DNA of 40,485 nucleotides from Bacteroidales bacterium (GCA_029938715.1 JAOZUK010000025.1:1-40485), one strand, 5' to 3'; numbered from the stretch's first letter, positions 1 through 9,336 are shown. Translations and numbers: made by a program. Notes: generated by a model not told the origin, from the sequence alone.

Positions 1-20
1 TTTGACATTATCCGCAGAAA

Positions 21-1214
21 ATGAGAAAAATAGATCGACGAATTGTTGTAGTAATCAGCGTCATATTTATACTGGGACTGGCATGGGGTTTAATGAAGTT
101 TTTAGTCGCCCAGAAAGAACCGCCTCCTGTACGCAGAACCATTGAAGCCAGAAGGTTTGTGAAAGCCGAACCAGTCAAATATACCAACATTGCTGCCGAG
201 GTATCCGGGCCGGGCCGGCTGGCGTCCATTGCCGAGATTGACATTGTCTCCGAAGCTTCAGGTAAGATTGAAGCCGGTAATGTATCCCTTAAAAAGGGAG
301 CCAGCTTTTCAAAAGGAGATGTTCTTTTTGTGGTATACCCCGATGAAGCCATTCTCTCATTAAAAGCCAGAAAAAGCCAATATCAGAACACCTTGGCCAG
401 CATACTGCCCGATCTTTCCATAGATTATCCCCAATACGAGGATGGTTTCTATAGTTTCTTCAACTCCATCTCTGTGGACAAACCTCTTCCACCACTTCCG
501 GAAATTGAAGATGATCAGTTAAAAATTTTCCTGGCCAGTAGAAATGTGATCAGTGAATACTACAACATTCAAAGCGACCAGTTGCAGTTAAGTCGTAGAA
601 CCGTGAGGGCGCCTTTCAATGGAACCTTTAAGGAAGTATACATGGAGTTGGGCGCTTTCACCAATACTGGAGGAAAGGTTGCCCGGGCCATTCGCACCGA
701 CGAAATGGAGCTGGTGGTTCCTCTTAAACGGGCCGATGCAGCCTGGATCCGGCCTGGTGATCTGGTAAGCGTTCAATCTGAAAATATGAACATTACATGG
801 AATGGAAAAGTGATCCGAAAAAGCCAGTATGTGGATGAAAATACACAATCACAGGAGATCTTTGTAAACCTTCCATATGACAAAAAACAACCTTTGCTGG
901 CCGGTGAATACCTGATGGCTTACTTTCCAGTGAGACCCATTCTGGATGTGATGGAAATTCCCAGGAACTCAGTATTCAACTCCAATGAGGTTTTTATAGT
1001 CAGGGAGGGACGCCTATCCAAACGAACCATCCATGTGATCAAAACAAATGACCGAACCCTCATCTTTAATGGGCTGCCTGAAGGCGACTCTATCGTGTTA
1101 CAACAGCTCATTAACGTCTCGGAAGGCACCCTGGTCCAGACCGCTAAGGATGCTCCGGGCAGACCTGGAAAGGGTTCGGGAGCAGCAGCAGAAGGAAAAA
1201 AGGCCAATCGCTAA
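21..1214 (+). CDS. RND efflux membrane fusion protein (HlyD/AcrA family)
   Basis: This is the periplasmic adaptor of a tripartite RND exporter, linking the inner-membrane pump to the outer-membrane channel. The 397-residue protein starts with a basic tip and one hydrophobic segment (about residues 9-28), so it is probably anchored in the inner membrane rather than lipidated. A lipoyl/barrel-sandwich region follows (about 60-120), then a short helical hairpin, then the second barrel half with the family-typical VRAPFNGT motif near residue 195, and a beta-barrel domain. The C-terminal 20 residues are rich in Gly, Ala and Lys and look disordered. The pump gene follows after 12 bp and the channel gene after that, which fixes the role. 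The substrate cannot be told. The upstream regulator, if any, lies outside the window. Confidence 0.93.
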   Translation: MRKIDRRIVVVISVIFILGLAWGLMKFLVAQKEPPPVRRTIEARRFVKAEPVKYTNIAAEVSGPGRLASIAEIDIVSEASGKIEAGNVSLKKGASFSKGDVLFVVYPDEAILSLKARKSQYQNTLASILPDLSIDYPQYEDGFYSFFNSISVDKPLPPLPEIEDDQLKIFLASRNVISEYYNIQSDQLQLSRRTVRAPFNGTFKEVYMELGAFTNTGGKVARAIRTDEMELVVPLKRADAAWIRPGDLVSVQSENMNITWNGKVIRKSQYVDENTQSQEIFVNLPYDKKQPLLAGEYLMAYFPVRPILDVMEIPRNSVFNSNEVFIVREGRLSKRTIHVIKTNDRTLIFNGLPEGDSIVLQQLINVSEGTLVQTAKDAPGRPGKGSGAAAEGKKANR

Positions 1215-1226
1215 CAAAGCCGGACC

Positions 1227-4200
1227 ATGAGGAAGATTATAGAAAAATTTGTCGAGTACCCGGTATACGCAAACATCATCATTGCCATAGCAGTGTTCGC
1301 GGGAGTCTATAGCATGACCAACATGAAGAAGGCTTTTTTCCCTGAAACAGAGAGCCGCTATCTTTCTGTGTCGGTATTTTATCCAGGAGCCTCTCCGGTG
1401 GAAATGGAGGAGGGTGTCACTTCCAGAATCGAAGAGGCGGTCAGGGGACTGATCGGTATCAAGGAGATTACTTCCACCTCAATGGAGAACATGGCATCGG
1501 TATCCATTGAAACCACCGGGGAATACTCCATCAACGAAGTGCTGCAGGAGGTGAAAAATGCAGTGGACGGAATCTCGTCTCTTCCCTCTGCAGCAGAACG
1601 GCCCATTGTTTCAAAACGACGCTCCAGGGCTGGAGCCATACGAATGGAAATGGTTCCGGTGGATGGGCACAACATGGACCTGATGACCCTGAAGGAGCAC
1701 GCCCAGCGAGTGGAAGAGGACTTTTTTAATTCGGGTGTTATGAGCCAGATTTCCATCTCAGGTTACCCCACTCCGGAAATCTCAGTAGAGATTAAAGAGG
1801 AGGAGCTTTTGCGTTACAACATCACCTTTACCGAAATTGTAAGGGCCATCCAGAATAACAACCGGGATATTTCGGGAGGTGAAATAAAATCTGAGGAGGA
1901 AGAATTTCTTATCCGCCTGCGTTCAAGGAGTGCCAAACCAGACAAGATCGGGAACATCATCCTCAGGGGACAGACCGATGGAGGTTACATCCGGATCCGG
2001 GATGTGGCTGAGGTGAAAATGAAGTTTTCCGATTCTCCCAATCGCCAATGGACCAATGGCAAACCCTCTGTTTCAATTAGTGTGGAGAAACTGCCCGAGG
2101 AGGACCTTGACGAAATCACCGATTATGCACAGAACTATATAAAAGAGTTTAACCAACGTAACCTGGGAGTAGAAATCATCGTCTCCCGAGCCTACCTGGA
2201 CATTCTCAAAAGCAGGTTGCATCTCCTGCAACGGAATGGCCTGATGGGTTTTGTACTGGTGATTATAGCCCTCTCTATGTTCCTCAGTTTTCGCCTCTCT
2301 ATCTGGGTATCCGTGGGCATTCCCATCTCTTTTCTGGGCATGTTTATTATTGCCAATTTTATCGGGATCACCATCAACCTTCAATCGCTCTTCGGGATGA
2401 TACTGGTCATCGGGATCCTGGTGGATGACGGAATCGTAATTGCTGAAAATATTTATCTCCATTTTGAAAAAGGCAAGGGACCCATGCACGCAGCAGTTGA
2501 CGGGACCATGGAGGTGATGCCGGCGGTACTCACCTCGGTGACTACCACCATTATTGCCTTTTCTCCCCTGCTCTTCCTGGCGGGAACCCGTATGGAGATG
2601 ATGTTGCATGTGGCCGTTGTGGTCATTGCTTCGTTGGTATTCTCCCTCTTCGAGGCCTTCCTGGTATTACCTGCCCACCTGGGCAGCGACTGGGTGCTGA
2701 ACCGGAAAAAACTTGAAGCGAAAAAACGGGGTTTGGGAAAGGTCTTTGACGACTTTATTAAATGGCTGCGCGACCGGGTATACCATCATTTCCTTAACTG
2801 GCTGGTTAAATGGAGATACATTGCCATCAGTTTTCCCATAGCTCTGGTGCTGATCACCATGGGGCTTTTTATGGGTGGGCATATCAGGAACACCTTCTTC
2901 CCTATGGTCGATTTTGACAGCTTTACCCTGAACGTGGCCTTTACCCCTGGTGATGGAGAAAAACAGACTCTGGATTTCCTGGAACAGTTTGAAAATGCCA
3001 TCTGGGAGGTAAGCGATGAGATAACGGAAGAGATGGGGCTGGATGAGCCCATTATTGAGCGCACCAGCAAAAGGCTGGGAAGTGCATTTGATGGCCAGGA
3101 GCGTGGAGCCCATGCGGGCAGCATCAACGTATATCCGATTGACCTGGAAGGCTACGACATATCGGGCCGGGAAATTTCCACCCGTGTGAGCCAAAAGATT
3201 GGAAAGGTTGCCGCAGCCAGCAAATTTACGGTGGGGGGCCGAAACCGTTGGGGTTCGCCGGTCTCCATCGGGCTGATGTCCAAGAATCTGGAGGAGCTGG
3301 AGGAGGCCAAGGAGTTTATGATTTCCCGCCTCAACGAGATGCCCCAACTAAAAGATGTCAACGAGAACATTGCTCTGGGCAAGCAGGAGATCAGGCTTGA
3401 CCTGAAACCCAGGGCCTATTTCCTGGGTCTGGATGAGGCTTCCATTGCCAGTCAGGTTCGCCAGGGCTTCTACGGTGCCCAGGCACAACGTCTGCAAGTG
3501 GGACGTGACGAACTAAGGGTCTGGGTGCGCTATCCAAAATCGGACCGCACCACCCTGGGGCAGATGGAGAATATGAAAATAAAAACCCCGTCCGGTGAGT
3601 ATCCCCTATCAGAACTGGCCGACTACCATATGGAGCGGGGACCTGTGGCCATTAACCGATTTAACGGATCACGCGAGATACGAGTGGAGGCTGAAACAGT
3701 CGATCCACTGGCATCTGTTCCTGATATCCTGGACCAAGTGGAACGCGAAATCATGCCCCAGTTAAACTCTCAATTTGCAGGCATTCGCTATGTCTACCAG
3801 GGACAACAAAAGTATAGCAAAGAGGCCATGGGACAAGCCGGACACTACTACCTGATAGCCTTCGCTCTTATATTTATGATCCTGGTGCTACACTTCCGCA
3901 GTGTACCCAAAGCATTTATCATCCTTCTTATGATTCCTGTATCCCTGTTGGGAGTGGCCTGGGGACACGGACTACACGGCCAGCCACTCTCCATAATGAG
4001 TCTCTGGGGGGCAGTGGCACTTACCGGTGTAATCATCAATGACGCCATTGTGTTTTATGCCAAATTCGACGGACTTTTGGTGGAGGGATGGAAAGTGAAA
4101 GAAGCTGTGAAAGAAGCCGGAAAGATCAGGCTAAGACCCATTATCCTCACCTCACTGACCACATCCATCGGCCTGTTTCCTATGTTGTTTGAAAAGAGTG

Positions 4201-4451
4201 TACAGGCACAGTTCCTGATTCCCATGGCCATCAGCCTGGCCTATGGGGTGTTCCTGGGAACCATCTTTATTCTCATATTCTTCCCGGTCCTGATTATGCT
4301 TCTGAACGATGCCCGTGTCTATACCCGGTATTTATGGACTGGCGTTAAACCCAGCAGAGAAGAGGTGGAGACAGCATGTATTCAGGAAAAACGAAAGCTA
4401 CGATTTGAAAAGAACCGGGGTAAGTATAAACCTACTCTTGAGAAAGAATAA
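1227..4451 (+). CDS. RND family efflux transporter permease (AcrB-like)
   Basis: This is the proton-driven inner-membrane pump of the tripartite exporter. At 1074 residues it has normal length for the family. It has the expected order: TM1 near residues 12-30, a large periplasmic loop, TM2-6 (about 335-480), a second periplasmic loop, and TM8-12 (about 875-1030). The TM4 proton-relay Asp pair is present as VDDG near residues 398-401. In TM10 the AcrB Lys940 position reads Asn followed by Asp (IINDAIV, about 935-941), a variation common outside the classic HAE-1 pumps. The gene sits 12 bp after the adaptor and 2 bp before the TolC-like gene, so the three form one operon. Drug, lipid or metal specificity cannot be decided from sequence alone. 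Confidence 0.95.
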   Translation: MRKIIEKFVEYPVYANIIIAIAVFAGVYSMTNMKKAFFPETESRYLSVSVFYPGASPVEMEEGVTSRIEEAVRGLIGIKEITSTSMENMASVSIETTGEYSINEVLQEVKNAVDGISSLPSAAERPIVSKRRSRAGAIRMEMVPVDGHNMDLMTLKEHAQRVEEDFFNSGVMSQISISGYPTPEISVEIKEEELLRYNITFTEIVRAIQNNNRDISGGEIKSEEEEFLIRLRSRSAKPDKIGNIILRGQTDGGYIRIRDVAEVKMKFSDSPNRQWTNGKPSVSISVEKLPEEDLDEITDYAQNYIKEFNQRNLGVEIIVSRAYLDILKSRLHLLQRNGLMGFVLVIIALSMFLSFRLSIWVSVGIPISFLGMFIIANFIGITINLQSLFGMILVIGILVDDGIVIAENIYLHFEKGKGPMHAAVDGTMEVMPAVLTSVTTTIIAFSPLLFLAGTRMEMMLHVAVVVIASLVFSLFEAFLVLPAHLGSDWVLNRKKLEAKKRGLGKVFDDFIKWLRDRVYHHFLNWLVKWRYIAISFPIALVLITMGLFMGGHIRNTFFPMVDFDSFTLNVAFTPGDGEKQTLDFLEQFENAIWEVSDEITEEMGLDEPIIERTSKRLGSAFDGQERGAHAGSINVYPIDLEGYDISGREISTRVSQKIGKVAAASKFTVGGRNRWGSPVSIGLMSKNLEELEEAKEFMISRLNEMPQLKDVNENIALGKQEIRLDLKPRAYFLGLDEASIASQVRQGFYGAQAQRLQVGRDELRVWVRYPKSDRTTLGQMENMKIKTPSGEYPLSELADYHMERGPVAINRFNGSREIRVEAETVDPLASVPDILDQVEREIMPQLNSQFAGIRYVYQGQQKYSKEAMGQAGHYYLIAFALIFMILVLHFRSVPKAFIILLMIPVSLLGVAWGHGLHGQPLSIMSLWGAVALTGVIINDAIVFYAKFDGLLVEGWKVKEAVKEAGKIRLRPIILTSLTTSIGLFPMLFEKSVQAQFLIPMAISLAYGVFLGTIFILIFFPVLIMLLNDARVYTRYLWTGVKPSREEVETACIQEKRKLRFEKNRGKYKPTLEKE

Positions 4452-4453
4452 TC

Positions 4454-5758
4454 ATGAATTTAAGAAACATATATACATATATCCTGGCAGCCCTTTTGCT
4501 GACTTTGCCTCTAAAGGGACAGGATCCATTGACCCTTACCGTTGCACTGGAACAGGCGCTGGAGAACAATTATGGATTAATTATCTCCAGGTCTGATGTG
4601 GAAGTGGCTCAGATCAACAACAACTGGGGTACTGCCGGCAGATATCCAACCATAGGTTTCGATGCCTCGGATCAAATCAATTACGAATTGAACAGCAGCA
4701 CCACCGCCAACCGTGTTTCGGCGGGTGTAGGACTGAACTGGTTGCTGTTCGATGGATTCAGTGTCAGTATTACCAAATCGAAACTTGAAAATCTGGAAGA
4801 TCTATCCTCCGGTTTGCTGGCAGTGCAGGTAGAATCTACCATTGAAGATATCGTGCTCGGGTACTACTATGTGTTGTTGCAGCAAGAGAGGCTTCAGGTG
4901 TTGGAAACCGTCAAGCAGCTCTCAGAGGACCGTTACGAATATGAATTAAAGAAGCAATCACTGGGAGGGTCGGTCACTTACAATGTGCTCCAGGCAAAGA
5001 ATGTATATCTAACCGATAAGGCCAACTACATGAACCAGGAGGTAGTGGTCCGGAACACCATTCGTAACCTCAATTTCTTTATGGGTCTCGAGCCAACACA
5101 AACATGGACCTTTAAGGAGATGTTTGAAGCCGATACATCAGACTATATTTTTGGAGATCTGCTAACCCGAATGAAATCCACCAACCAGATCCTGAAAAAT
5201 CAGTTTACAAATCTACTTCTAAAGGAGGATGAGACCTCCCTGAGACAGGCGGCCTACTACCCCACCATTTCCATGGGGACGGGCATTGATTACGGGCATA
5301 ATTGGGCCATGTCGGGTGGGACCGAGAATCTTAATCTGGGTACACTTACACCCTATGGGAATGTTCGGATATCTTATGATATTTACAGCGCAGGTGTTCG
5401 TAGAAGAGGTGTGGAAATTGCCCAGATCAATGAGGATGTGGCCAAAGTGGAAATCGATCAGATGGAACACGCACTCACCAACGAACTCTACAACCTCTCT
5501 GATTATCATGGGGTGCAACTGGAGCTGCTGACTGTAGCTGACGAGAACCTGGAGGCCGCGGAACTCAATATGAGCATTTCGGAGGAGAAATACAGATCGG
5601 GAGTGATCAATTCCTTTAATTACAGAGATATTCAACTGATCTACCTCTATGCAGCACTCAACCGGCTGCAGGCCGTCTATAACCTGATCAGCACCAATAC
5701 CCAGCTTACCCGCATCACTGGTGGCTACCTGGGATACGCATCAGACGAAACCCCCTAG
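4454..5758 (+). CDS. TolC family outer-membrane efflux channel
   Basis: This is the outer-membrane component of the same exporter. The 434-residue protein has a cleavable signal peptide (about residues 1-23, hydrophobic core then GQ) and two related halves of long amphipathic helices with short strands. The YPTIGFDAS and YYPTISMGTGI segments, near residues 60 and 265, mark the two beta-strand regions of the OEP repeat. It starts 2 bp after the pump gene and ends the operon. The following DNA is a decay zone with no fourth subunit. The assignment rests on the duplicated helical pattern and on context. Confidence 0.92.
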   Translation: MNLRNIYTYILAALLLTLPLKGQDPLTLTVALEQALENNYGLIISRSDVEVAQINNNWGTAGRYPTIGFDASDQINYELNSSTTANRVSAGVGLNWLLFDGFSVSITKSKLENLEDLSSGLLAVQVESTIEDIVLGYYYVLLQQERLQVLETVKQLSEDRYEYELKKQSLGGSVTYNVLQAKNVYLTDKANYMNQEVVVRNTIRNLNFFMGLEPTQTWTFKEMFEADTSDYIFGDLLTRMKSTNQILKNQFTNLLLKEDETSLRQAAYYPTISMGTGIDYGHNWAMSGGTENLNLGTLTPYGNVRISYDIYSAGVRRRGVEIAQINEDVAKVEIDQMEHALTNELYNLSDYHGVQLELLTVADENLEAAELNMSISEEKYRSGVINSFNYRDIQLIYLYAALNRLQAVYNLISTNTQLTRITGGYLGYASDETP

Positions 5759-5824
5759 AAATTGTACGTTATCGGACAACCATTATCCGTATTGGTGCCA
5801 TATTCACCATAACAATACTACTCC

Positions 5825-6055
5825 ATGCTCCGACATTTTCTCACCATTGCCGTCAGAAATATTCTGAAATATTTCAACTATTTTATCCTGATCTATGTGA
5901 CCGATGAACTTAAGTACGACCGGTTCCATGAGAACTACAGCCAGATCTACCGCATGAACCGTCTGTACGATTCCAACGACATTCATGAAGATGCCATATT
6001 TGATATCCTTTTATATGGAGGATTGCTTACTGCACCTTTCTGGGTCTGGAGTTAA
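5825..6055 (+). pseudogene. Remnant of an FtsX/MacB-type ABC transporter permease
   Basis: The 76-codon frame begins MLRHFLTIAVRNILKY and continues with LIYVTDELKYDRFHENY and QIYRMNRL, which is the N-terminal signature of the large FtsX/MacB permeases of Bacteroidota (normally about 800 residues). The stretch that should carry the end of TM1 (INxSGLAxG) is missing between NILKYF and the LIYV segment, and the reading runs off-family after about residue 50. More than 90% of the gene is gone. I see no continuation in the next kilobase, so this is a dead fragment and not a small gene. Confidence 0.75.
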
Positions 6056-6068
6056 ATCCTATATTTAT

Positions 6069-6712
6069 ATGCAAAAAAACTTACTGATGAAACATTTTCA
6101 AACCCTTACCTGCATAGCCGTCATACTGGGATTCCTTAGCTGCAAAACTGAATCAGTACAAACAGGTTTATTCCTTCCCATTTCTATGAGATGAGCGCTG
6201 CTGAGCTCGCTGACCTATGGATCGATGAGTTTCGCCATGGCATTGAGGGCAGTGGAGTGAAGCCAGGATTTGAGCAGATTGAAGTATTAAAAGCGCAAGG
6301 AATAGATCCCTCATCCTTCATCTGGGTTCACGCACAAGGGGGAAGCCTGGAGGGTAATATGAGGGCCGCAAAGGCTGGAGCCTGGATCTCTCTGGACAAT
6401 GTGAATGCTGGAACAAAACAAGGTTCAAACTATGATATCTCCTGGTATGCCCAACGGATCGGGGCTCTGAAAAATGCAGGATTGTTGCACAGGGTATTGA
6501 TTTCCCACGATGCTGGTTGGTACTCCCCGGGTGAAGAAAATGGAGGTGACTTCAGGGGATTTACAGCACTTTTCAGCCATTTGATCCCCATGTTAGAGGA
6601 GGCTGGGTTCAGCGATGGTGAAGTGAAGCAGCTCCTTGTGGAGAATCCCATGGCTGCTTATAGTTTAAGATTCCTTCAGGTAGACAGGGGTCCAGGTTGT
6701 GATACACAGTAG
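6069..6712 (+). pseudogene. Broken lipoprotein phosphotriesterase-family gene
   Basis: The 5' part (ATG at 6069, or 6087) encodes a lipoprotein signal peptide ending LGFLSC, with the acceptor Cys about residue 25. At about 6160 the sequence jumps into another frame that reads NRFIPSHFYEMSAAELADLW and continues to 6712 as the C-terminal half of a phosphotriesterase-like amidohydrolase. Recognisable parts are GVKPGFEQIEVL, the second-domain WVHAQGG, and ISHDAGWYSPG with the metal-ligand Asp. The HxH metal site and about 130 residues that should lie between these parts are absent, so this looks like an internal deletion that also shifted the frame. The frame finally runs into the 3' end of rex on the other strand, so the native stop may be lost too. 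An inactive remnant is the best call. Confidence 0.8.
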
Positions 6713-7335
6713 ATTACGCTCTCTATTTCATCACTCAGGTTCACATTGTTGATAATAATGTGACTGGGTACTTTCAATATGACCGGGGCAAAATTGATAA
6801 TGCCTTCTACTCCTAATTCTACCAGTTGTTTGCATACTTCCTGGGCGGCAATGTCAGGAACAGCAATAATTGCGGTCTTCACCTCAAATCTCTTAACCAC
6901 CTCACCAAGTCTATCCAATGTATAGACCGGGATCTCCGATCTGAGCCGTTGTTTTGAAGGATCAATATCAAATGAGGCCACAATGTTAATCTTCCGCTGA
7001 ATGAAATTGCTGTAGTTAGCCAGGGAGGATCCTATATTGCCTCTGCCCATAATGATAATATTCTGAGAGCCATTGTGGTAGAATATAGATTCCAAATCCG
7101 CGATGAGCTTATCCACATGGTATCCTCCTCTCTGGTTCCCTTTAATCCGGTAAACAGAAAAATCCTTCCGTACCTGTTCGGCCGACACTCCGGTCTCCTT
7201 ACCCAGTGTGTAGGAATAAACCCGTTTTACGCCCAGGGTCTGCAATCGAAGCAGACTCCCTCTGTATAAAAGAATTCTTCTCAGGCTTTTTCTTAAGGGG
7301 CATATTGTGTTTTTTTTCACATTATAATTTTTCAT
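6676..7335 (-). CDS. rex: Redox-sensing transcriptional repressor Rex
   Basis: Rex is a dimeric repressor that leaves DNA when NADH rises. The 219-residue protein has an N-terminal winged-helix domain (about 1-90, with RLQTLGVKRVYSYTLG and VSAEQVRKDFS, the conserved recognition region) and a Rossmann domain with the NAD(H) loop GRGNIGSS near residue 98. The C-terminal helix swap region follows VEGIINFAPV. Its length matches the family. It is divergent from the hydrogenase operon across 174 bp, and candidate Rex sites lie just inside its own 5' end and just before the first hydrogenase gene. Both self-control and control of the operon are therefore likely. Its last codons overlap the decayed phosphotriesterase frame. 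Confidence 0.95.
   Translation of the reverse strand: MKNYNVKKNTICPLRKSLRRILLYRGSLLRLQTLGVKRVYSYTLGKETGVSAEQVRKDFSVYRIKGNQRGGYHVDKLIADLESIFYHNGSQNIIIMGRGNIGSSLANYSNFIQRKINIVASFDIDPSKQRLRSEIPVYTLDRLGEVVKRFEVKTAIIAVPDIAAQEVCKQLVELGVEGIINFAPVILKVPSHIIINNVNLSDEIESVIYCVSQPGPLST
7305..7322. promoter_or_regulatory. Candidate Rex operator inside the rex 5' end
   Basis: The 18-bp sequence reads TTGTG-N8-CACAT with a T-rich centre. It matches the general Rex consensus TTGTGAAnnnnTTCACAA at 11 of 14 fixed positions, with both outer half-site cores intact. It sits within about codons 5-10 of rex, so Rex bound here could block its own transcription. The match was made by eye. The poly-T centre is not the preferred core, so binding is unproven. 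Confidence 0.45.
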
Positions 7336-7457
7336 AGCATTTCTAACTAATAAAGATCAATAATATATTTTAATTATCAAATTCTATTAACTGCTTAATA
7401 TTCAACCTTTTGAAATTATTATTATTTCTTCCAAGACATATTTCATCTACAGATGAC

Positions 7458-7486
7458 TTGACTGATATTGAAGCTGGCTATATTTT
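7458..7486 (+). promoter_or_regulatory. Candidate promoter of the hydrogenase operon
   Basis: TTG at 7458-7460 and TATATTTT at 7479-7486 are 18 bp apart and resemble the Bacteroidota -33/-7 pair (TTTG and TAnnTTTG, with the last base off). A start a few bases downstream would leave a leader of roughly 15 bases and put the candidate Rex site at 7489-7506 over the start site. The region is AT-rich, so chance matches are possible. Confidence 0.35.
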
Positions 7487-7488
7487 TA

Positions 7489-7506
7489 TAGTTATATTTT
7501 TCACAT
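7489..7506. promoter_or_regulatory. Candidate Rex operator before the hydrogenase operon
   Basis: The 18-bp sequence TAGTTATATTTTTCACAT agrees with the Rex consensus at 10 of 14 fixed positions. The right half (TTCACA) is perfect and the left half is weak. It ends 3 bp before the first start codon of the operon and just downstream of the candidate -7 element, a typical place for a repressor. Support comes mainly from position and from the adjacent rex gene. Confidence 0.4.
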
Positions 7507-7509
7507 ATA

Positions 7510-8505
7510 ATGAACAGAGTCGCCATTCCCAAACGCGAATGGGATGAAAGATTGATTCACCTTCTTTCATCTTTCGATGTGTTTGCACCGGTGGAGAATG
7601 AATTCAGTTCCGACTATCTGAAACTGGATGAGGAAGCCATTAGCCACATCGTTTACAATAAACCCAAACCCGTTACCCCACTAAAAAATTTCTTTCTCCC
7701 GGTGAAAGAGAATGTCACCATCGAAGGGATCCCCACAAAACCTGTTGCAATCATAGGTACGCCCAACTGCGATGTGATGGCCCTGCTATTCCTTGACCAG
7801 ATCTACCTGGATAATGAGTATCCAGATCCGGCATATGGCAAAAGAAGAGAGAACTCAACCCTCCTGTCAACAGACTGTTTAAGCATACAGGAGCATTGCC
7901 ATTGCACCAGTTATGGCATAGAACCCAAGGGAAATGAAAGTTCTGACATTTCCCTTGCACTGATTGAAGACCAGGTAATCCTGTCCGTTTTTAGTAAGAA
8001 GGGTGAAAAGTTCATAGAGGCCATGGGAATCTACGTTACCCTCACACCTGAAAAATCTCTATTGGACAGGCTCCATGAGCTGCAGGAAAACGTCAAGGAG
8101 CAGCTTCTGGAAAGAAACAAAGGTCTGCCGGACTATAAGCAGACCGGCAAACTGGTGTCAACTGCAGCTGATCCGATCTGGGAAAAATATGCTTCCGATT
8201 GCGTTTCCTGTGGAGCCTGCAGTGCCATCTGTCCCACCTGCTCCTGCTTCCTGCTGATTGATAAACCCGGTTTCGAAAAAATCAGGCAGCTGGATACATG
8301 TCAGTACCCTGGTTTTGAAAGGGTAGCAGGAGGGGAGGATGCACTCCATGCGCTTTCAGAAAGGTTCAGAAACCGCTACATGTGCAAATATGTTTGGAAG
8401 CCACAAAAATATGAGCAAAAAGCGTGTACCGGTTGCGGACGGTGCATTGAAACCTGTATTGGTCAAATCAATAAGAACGAACTGTTCATAGAGCTGTCAA
8501 ATTAG
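7510..8505 (+). CDS. Sulfhydrogenase beta-like 4Fe-4S subunit (HydB/AsrA type)
   Basis: This protein carries electrons between a flavin subunit and a hydrogenase. The 331-residue protein belongs to the family of the beta subunit of Pyrococcus sulfhydrogenase and of anaerobic sulfite reductase subunit A. An N-terminal domain of about 220 residues, with its own CHC pair near 127-129, is followed by two ferredoxin-like clusters: CVSCGACSAICPTCSC near residue 230 and CTGCGRCIETC near 306. In known enzymes it pairs with the gamma subunit, which is indeed the next gene, 6 bp on. What is unusual is that the soluble alpha and delta hydrogenase subunits are absent and a membrane hydrogenase follows instead. 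It is the first gene of the operon, divergent from rex. Confidence 0.85.
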   Translation: MNRVAIPKREWDERLIHLLSSFDVFAPVENEFSSDYLKLDEEAISHIVYNKPKPVTPLKNFFLPVKENVTIEGIPTKPVAIIGTPNCDVMALLFLDQIYLDNEYPDPAYGKRRENSTLLSTDCLSIQEHCHCTSYGIEPKGNESSDISLALIEDQVILSVFSKKGEKFIEAMGIYVTLTPEKSLLDRLHELQENVKEQLLERNKGLPDYKQTGKLVSTAADPIWEKYASDCVSCGACSAICPTCSCFLLIDKPGFEKIRQLDTCQYPGFERVAGGEDALHALSERFRNRYMCKYVWKPQKYEQKACTGCGRCIETCIGQINKNELFIELSN

Positions 8506-8511
8506 TCTGTT

Positions 8512-9336
8512 ATGAAAACGAATGGAAATCTGTATAAACCACTGAAATCCGAACTGATCAAAGTGATTGATGAATCCCCATTGATTAAAACCTTTGTGCT
8601 GGTTCCCGAACAGGATTTTTCATTTGCCACAGGACAGTTCATAGAGGTAACCATCGATGGCATGGGAGAAGCGCCTTTCACCCCTTCCTCTTCCCCTCTG
8701 AAATCGGATCAACTTGAGGTCACTGTCATGAAGACCGGTTATGTCACCGATCACATGCATACCATGAAACCAGGAGATAAAATGGGAATACGCGGGCCTT
8801 TTGGCCGGGGCTATCCGTTGGAGAATTTCCACGATAAAGAGGTCTTGATCCTTGGAGGTGGCTGTGGATTTGCGCCCATCCGGTCGCTGCTATATAACCT
8901 GATAGCTATTGCAGATAAGTTGCGGAAGGTAACCCTCTGTTATGGTTCCAAAACTCCTGAAGACTGCGTGTACAAGCCTTACATTCAGGAACTAAGAGAC
9001 ACTCCAAAGTTTGAAGTGCTACGCAGTGTAGACCAGCCCGATGAGAACTGGACTGAAAGGGTCGGAGTGGTTACGGTCCTTCTTGATGAGGTGACTATGG
9101 ATATATCCAACTCGATTGCTGTGGTCTGTGGCCCCCCGGTGATGATGAAGTTCGGCACTCTAAGATTGCTGGAAATGGGTTATCCCGAAAATGACATCTA
9201 TCTCTCTATGGAAAAAAACATGTCGTGCGGACTGGGAAAATGCGGCCATTGCATGATGGGAAAATACCTGGTTTGCAAAGACGGGCCTGTATTCACCTAC
9301 GACGAAGTGAAAGATCAACCCCATATTTGGAATTAA
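8512..9336 (+). CDS. Sulfhydrogenase gamma-like FAD/NAD(P)H oxidoreductase (HydG/AsrB type)
   Basis: This is the diaphorase subunit and would exchange electrons with NAD(H) or NADP(H). The 274-residue protein has an FNR-type flavin domain (about 1-105), a nucleotide-binding domain opening with LGGGCGFAPIRS near residue 113 and containing VVCGPPVMM near 205, and a C-terminal 2Fe-2S site with Cys 239, 244, 247 and 255. This is the dihydroorotate dehydrogenase electron-transfer/AsrB pattern. The flavin motif appears as APFTPSSSP in place of the usual RxYS, seen often in HydG proteins. Placed between the beta subunit and the Fe-S gene, it is the likely pyridine nucleotide entry or exit of the complex. 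NADH versus NADPH preference cannot be read with confidence. Confidence 0.87.
   Translation: MKTNGNLYKPLKSELIKVIDESPLIKTFVLVPEQDFSFATGQFIEVTIDGMGEAPFTPSSSPLKSDQLEVTVMKTGYVTDHMHTMKPGDKMGIRGPFGRGYPLENFHDKEVLILGGGCGFAPIRSLLYNLIAIADKLRKVTLCYGSKTPEDCVYKPYIQELRDTPKFEVLRSVDQPDENWTERVGVVTVLLDEVTMDISNSIAVVCGPPVMMKFGTLRLLEMGYPENDIYLSMEKNMSCGLGKCGHCMMGKYLVCKDGPVFTYDEVKDQPHIWN

Noticed and set aside
5985-6194. A separate 69-residue gene
   Set aside because: It is the out-of-frame end of the FtsX remnant plus the signal peptide of the broken phosphotriesterase gene.
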